From JAHOYW01 sp963664605 (GTDB lineage: Bacteria; Verrucomicrobiota; Lentisphaeria; Victivallales; Victivallaceae), in NCBI GenBank assembly GCA_963664605.1, contig OY761536.1, positions 1,798,001-1,862,000 on the forward strand: 64,000 bases of DNA. The letters are read 5' to 3'. The position numbers were made by a program, and so were the translations under genes. This document shows, one piece after another, positions 61,104 to 64,000 of this stretch. Under the pieces are notes generated by a model that was given only the letters and a program-made list of their open reading frames with translations, did not search any database and was not told where the DNA came from. Position 1 is the first letter of the stretch. Every line of letters begins with the position of its first letter.

Positions 61104-61499
61104 TTAACGTTTTGAAAACTGAAAACGTTTACGTGCGCCAGGTTGACCTGGTTTCTTACGTTCCTTAACGCGGGCATCACGGGTCAGTAATCCTGAACCT
61201 TTCAGAACCGGACGTAAAGTTTCATCCATTTTTACTAACGCACGGGATATGCCATGACGCATTGCGCCAGCTTGACCGGAGATTCCTCCGCCCTTGACGT
61301 TAACAAAAATATCAACGTTTTTTTCATTTCCTGTAACCGTTAAAGGTTGGAATATGAAAGTTGCTATGGTTTCAGTCGGGAAATATTGTCCGAGCTTTTT
61401 ACCGTTAACTTCTACTTTGCCTGTGCCTGGTTTAATACGAACCCGCGCGGTAGCGGCTTTGCGTCTTCCAGTTGCCCAAATTTCTTCAGATTTAGCCAT
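61104..61499 (-). CDS. rpsI: 30S ribosomal protein S9
   Basis: 131 residues. ATGRRKAATARVRIKPGTGK, VKGGGISGQAGAMRHGISRA and the C-terminal GARKRFQFSKR, which reaches the P-site tRNA, are diagnostic. It follows rplM by 16 bp in the universal L13-S9 pair. Confidence 0.98.
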   Translation of the reverse strand: MAKSEEIWATGRRKAATARVRIKPGTGKVEVNGKKLGQYFPTETIATFIFQPLTVTGNEKNVDIFVNVKGGGISGQAGAMRHGISRALVKMDETLRPVLKGSGLLTRDARVKERKKPGQPGARKRFQFSKR

Positions 61500-61515
61500 A
61501 ATATATGATTACTCC

Positions 61516-61944
61516 TTAGACAGTAACTTTAGTTGGGTTTTGTGCTTCATGCGGATGTTCACTACCTGCATAAACCTTTAACTTACGGAATTGGGCGCGG
61601 CCCAGTCTTCCGTGCGGCATCATTCCCCATACTGCATCCTGAATAATGCGTTCGGGGTTATTGGCGCGGATTTCTTCAGCAGTGTGCTCTTTCAAACCAC
61701 CGCGGTATCCGCTGAAATTGACATATTTCTTTTTTTCATCTTTTTTGCCGGTGAAAACAGCTTGAGCAGCGTTAATCACTATAACAAAATTACCGGTATC
61801 CACATGAGGGGTGTATGTCGGCTTGTCTTTACCGCGCAAGGCGTTAGCAATACGTACTGCTAAACGTCCAACTGGCGCTTCAGACGCATCAAACAAGATA
61901 TATTCGCGTTTGATTTCATCATTTTTCGCTAAATAAGTTTTCAT
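61516..61944 (-). CDS. rplM: 50S ribosomal protein L13
   Basis: 142 residues. LFDASEAPVGRLAVRIANAL, YTPHVDTGNFVIVINA, KKYVNFSGYRGGLKEHTAEE and VWGMMPHGRLGRAQFRKLKV are classical L13 segments. The ribosome site is weak, and a hairpin 67 bp upstream may be a regulatory leader. First gene of the rplM-rpsI operon. Confidence 0.97.
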   Translation of the reverse strand: MKTYLAKNDEIKREYILFDASEAPVGRLAVRIANALRGKDKPTYTPHVDTGNFVIVINAAQAVFTGKKDEKKKYVNFSGYRGGLKEHTAEEIRANNPERIIQDAVWGMMPHGRLGRAQFRKLKVYAGSEHPHEAQNPTKVTV

Positions 61945-62010
61945 TTTCCAATCTCAATTTTCTGGTTCACGTCTTTACTATTGAACTAAAATAACTAATG
62001 CATCATTCCC

Positions 62011-62047
62011 GTTCGCTTTTGCTATGATCGGGGGTGCAATCACGAAC
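62011..62047 (-). promoter_or_regulatory. Two-part hairpin in the 5' leader of rplM
   Basis: On the minus strand GTTCG (62047-62043) pairs with CGAAC (62015-62011), and inside it TTGC (62039-62036) with GCAA (62022-62019); the enclosed loop holds ACCCCCGATCATA. It lies in the transcribed leader of rplM, where ribosomal-protein autoregulation is common. Regulation is inferred. Confidence 0.4.
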
Positions 62048-62057
62048 AGAAGCATTT

Positions 62058-62085
62058 AATATACACAAGTATGCAGAAAATACAA
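62058..62085 (-). promoter_or_regulatory. Promoter candidate for rplM-rpsI
   Basis: On the minus strand TTGTAT (62085-62080), a 16-bp spacer and TATATT (62063-62058), just upstream of the hairpin at 62047-62011. Confidence 0.45.
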
Positions 62086-62205
62086 TATTATTTTTAAATA
62101 AAATTGAGATTTAAAGTTTGAAAGACAAGCCTTTGCGAATCCAGCCTTTATTTCCCTTTCAATTTTCTTATTGCAGTAAGGTTTTTCAATGGCGAGCGAG
62201 AGTTT

Positions 62206-62982
62206 TTAGTCGAGCAATGCTTCTTCTAATGTCCTGCATCTTTTTTCGTAAGTCCTGCCGTTAATCAGTTTAACGCCTTCTAATTTTTCTGAGGGCAGGG
62301 CGCCGCGTTCAACTAATTCGCATTTTAACACATCTGGACTTATGACTTCCGCTAATGGAATTGATCCTATCTTGCCGATAGCTTCTATGGTTTTCGCAGT
62401 AATCAATTTATGTGCTTTTTGCGGCGAAAGCATTTGCGCACCGTAAAGATTTAGAGCCTTTTTTACTTGGCAGGTGACTACTTCAGGGAGGAAATCTTCT
62501 GCTTCAGCGCAAAGTTTCTCATCGCCGGAAGTCATGATTGTCGGTACGCCGTGTTCAGCGGCGATTGTTGCGTCGATAGCGAATTCACCAGCCAGTTTGC
62601 CGTTGAGCCACATGTTCTGAATTGCCGCTGAGCTGTATGTATGTTCAAGAACCGCGTTTTTAGTTCCAGCCATGGCGTGATAACCGAGCAGGATCAAGGC
62701 ATCACAGCCGTCAATTCCAGGGAATCGGCAATTTCCCGATGCTCCTTGTATAAGTTCAGCTCTCTGGTCGATTTCCAGCGGGTTGACATTAACGCCAGAG
62801 CTGTGTCCATCTCTTACAATAACTTCCCCGGCGCCAGCTTGGAAGCAACCGTCAATGCAGGCATTAATATCCTTCTCCATCAATTTGCAGCCAATCGGAT
62901 AAAGCGCATCACCTTTTGAAACATGTCCGCGTTGAGTAATACCGGAAATACCTTCCATATCGCAAAAAATATAAATTTTCAT
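62206..62982 (-). CDS. dppA: M55-family D-aminopeptidase (DppA-like)
   Basis: 258 residues. The zinc ligands known for Bacillus DppA are all recognisable at near-identical positions: Asp8 and Glu10 in CDMEGISG, His60 in VRDGHSSG, His102 in LLGYHAMAG and Glu133 in LAGEFAIDA. The following EHTYSS holds the catalytic His. The family cleaves D-amino-acid dipeptides and is used for peptidoglycan peptide salvage or as a self-compartmentalised decamer. It is a single gene with no dipeptide transporter beside it here. The name dppA refers to the peptidase, not to the binding protein. Confidence 0.9.
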   Translation of the reverse strand: MKIYIFCDMEGISGITQRGHVSKGDALYPIGCKLMEKDINACIDGCFQAGAGEVIVRDGHSSGVNVNPLEIDQRAELIQGASGNCRFPGIDGCDALILLGYHAMAGTKNAVLEHTYSSAAIQNMWLNGKLAGEFAIDATIAAEHGVPTIMTSGDEKLCAEAEDFLPEVVTCQVKKALNLYGAQMLSPQKAHKLITAKTIEAIGKIGSIPLAEVISPDVLKCELVERGALPSEKLEGVKLINGRTYEKRCRTLEEALLD

Positions 62983-62985
62983 GAA

Positions 62986-63035
62986 ATTAAGCCCGTTAAT
63001 TGGTTATTGAAATTATTTAATTATACGGGCTTAAT
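62986..63035. repeat. 11-bp perfect inverted repeat before the D-aminopeptidase gene
   Basis: ATTAAGCCCGT (62986-62996) and ACGGGCTTAAT (63025-63035) are exact complements around 28 AT-rich bases, immediately upstream of the ATG at 62982. TTATCA/TGATAA (63042-63055) forms a further small palindrome. It could be an operator or a weak terminator of the gene upstream; there is no T-run. Confidence 0.5.
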
Positions 63036-63080
63036 CTGGAATTATCAAGTGATAATATCCAAGTAATTGAGAGAAATATT

Positions 63081-64000
63081 TCAAGGTGTCGGGTTATCAT
63101 CCTGAATAATTAATTCATTTTTGTCCATTGCTATTATTGGCAGCAGTGGAACTGGTATTTTCAGCATGACGTCTTCGACGGCTCTTGAGAAATTTATACT
63201 GCCGTAACGCATTTTTGAAGAAGATCCGCATGAGATTTTGAATTTCCTTGGTGCGGAAATACTTTTTGCCCCGGCAACTTTTTTATTGTCAAGGTAAATT
63301 ATTGCGTTTACTGTTTCAGATCCCTGCCCGCCGATTTCTATTGTGAATTCAGCAATACCCGCCGGAACTCCGAAATAAACCATTCCTGACGGCTTGTATA
63401 ATGCCAGATATGATTTTTCAGGAAGCATAATGCTGTATGGCACATTGCTTTTACTTATGCTTAATTTATTGCCTTTAGGATTACAGTAAACGGCATAAGT
63501 TCCTGTTTCAGGAGGGATGAAGGAATAACTGTTGGCATTTTTCCGGCATTTAGCTTTGGGTAAAATAGTTTTTACACCTGAGGGGGAAATTAGTTCAATC
63601 TTCATCGGCAACGGCTTGAAACGACGGGATACAAGCTGGAGGTTTAAGTCAAATTTTACTTCTTTGTTTTTATTTGCGTACAGCAGGAAAGCGGCCTTTT
63701 GGCGAATTATTAAAGAAGGCTTGCTTTTTACGGATTTTCTTCCAGCCACCAGCATGTTCTTTAATTTTACTTCAGCAACTTTAGATAAATTTGGTTTATC
63801 CATTCCATGCTTTTTGATATATTCTGCCATATTTATTTTTTTGCCGTTGTAAATAACGGTTCCGCTGATTTTTTCAGCAACTGGTTTACCGGCAAGATTG
63901 CTCATCTGCATCAACGGGCGTTTTTGGGAATCGGTTACCGTGGTATTGACAAACTCGGCGGCCCCAATATTTTTTACTGTTCCTGGAGAGAGGTGGAGCA
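63081..64000 (-). CDS. C-terminal part of an unrecognised beta-rich protein (partial)
   Basis: The frame is open to the end of the window: codons continue upstream of the first in-frame start-like TTG at 63914 without a stop (reading HLSPGTVKNIGAAEFVNTTV), so the 5' end lies outside. The ~305 visible residues are beta-rich, with many Lys and hydrophobic alternations (FDLNLQLVSRRFKPLPMKIE, SYSFIPPETGTYAVYCN, KPSGMVYFGVPAGIAEFTIE), and suggest two or three jelly-roll or Ig-like domains, as in C-terminal parts of secreted glycosidases. I recognise no catalytic motif. It ends with DDNPTP and is transcribed towards the D-aminopeptidase gene. Confidence 0.75.
   Translation of the reverse strand, partial: LHLSPGTVKNIGAAEFVNTTVTDSQKRPLMQMSNLAGKPVAEKISGTVIYNGKKINMAEYIKKHGMDKPNLSKVAEVKLKNMLVAGRKSVKSKPSLIIRQKAAFLLYANKNKEVKFDLNLQLVSRRFKPLPMKIELISPSGVKTILPKAKCRKNANSYSFIPPETGTYAVYCNPKGNKLSISKSNVPYSIMLPEKSYLALYKPSGMVYFGVPAGIAEFTIEIGGQGSETVNAIIYLDNKKVAGAKSISAPRKFKISCGSSSKMRYGSINFSRAVEDVMLKIPVPLLPIIAMDKNELIIQDDNPTP

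Noticed and set aside
1..64000. CRISPR arrays, complete insertion sequences or prophage
   Set aside because: I saw no regularly spaced repeats, no intact transposase or integrase and no phage structural genes. The only large repeat is the intragenic LamG duplication.

Overview
The window looks like a chromosome segment from an AT-rich member of the PVC superphylum, most likely Lentisphaerota (Victivallis/Lentisphaera type), with Kiritimatiellota as the main alternative. The reasons are two short pseudopilins that begin with an almost invariant FTLIE(L/I)LVVIAIIAILASMLLPAL-type leader and end near an H-X9-DG-like motif, two DUF4838 proteins, many Gfo/Idh/MocA dehydrogenases, a GntR-LacI hybrid regulator, a Cys-type sulfatase, and a Gram-negative BamA. 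This is inference from family content; no 16S rRNA is present.

Positions 1-42.2 kb are an accessory carbohydrate-catabolism region made of four blocks. (i) 1-2257: the end of a LamG protein, a putative TIM-barrel glycosidase and an SGNH hydrolase. (ii) 2577-7945: a LacI regulator divergent from three consecutive MocA-type dehydrogenases and a quinone-oxidoreductase-like protein, with facing promoters and an inverted repeat between them. (iii) 8104-22954: a GntR-LacI regulator, an H-X9-DG-type pseudopilin, two secreted DUF4838 proteins, GH10, GH39, two LVIVD beta-propellers and a TPR protein, closed by two hairpins, the second a strong terminator. (iv) 23880-42222: a ROK regulator, a second pseudopilin, a beta-helix/LamG protein, GH20-like, sulfatase, MocA, a propeller-PHP fusion, a GH2-like protein, a decayed gene and a six-hairpin glycosidase.

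Blocks iii and iv share one plan: own-promoter regulator, then a pseudopilin, then secreted and cytoplasmic polysaccharide-degrading proteins. No transporter and no SusC/SusD pair lies in either. I consider this repeated regulator-pseudopilin-hydrolase cassette the most interesting system in the window, a possible PVC counterpart of the Bacteroidetes PUL. Decayed gene relics lie between blocks (2336-2576, 22977-23287, 23708-23921, 40082-40531).

A tRNA-Leu(TAG) gene at 42706-42788, with palindromes beside it, marks the change to core genome. From 42951 on the genes are housekeeping: hflX, a coiled-coil/TPR envelope protein, a multi-pass TPR membrane protein, recX, a candidate structured RNA, then prs-rplY-pth-rpsF-ssb-rpsR-rplI-dnaB-bamA-DUF493-cinA, a membrane protein and a GNAT acetyltransferase. 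On the minus strand lie argC, rplM-rpsI, a DppA-type D-aminopeptidase and the C-terminal part of an unrecognised protein that runs off the end of the window.
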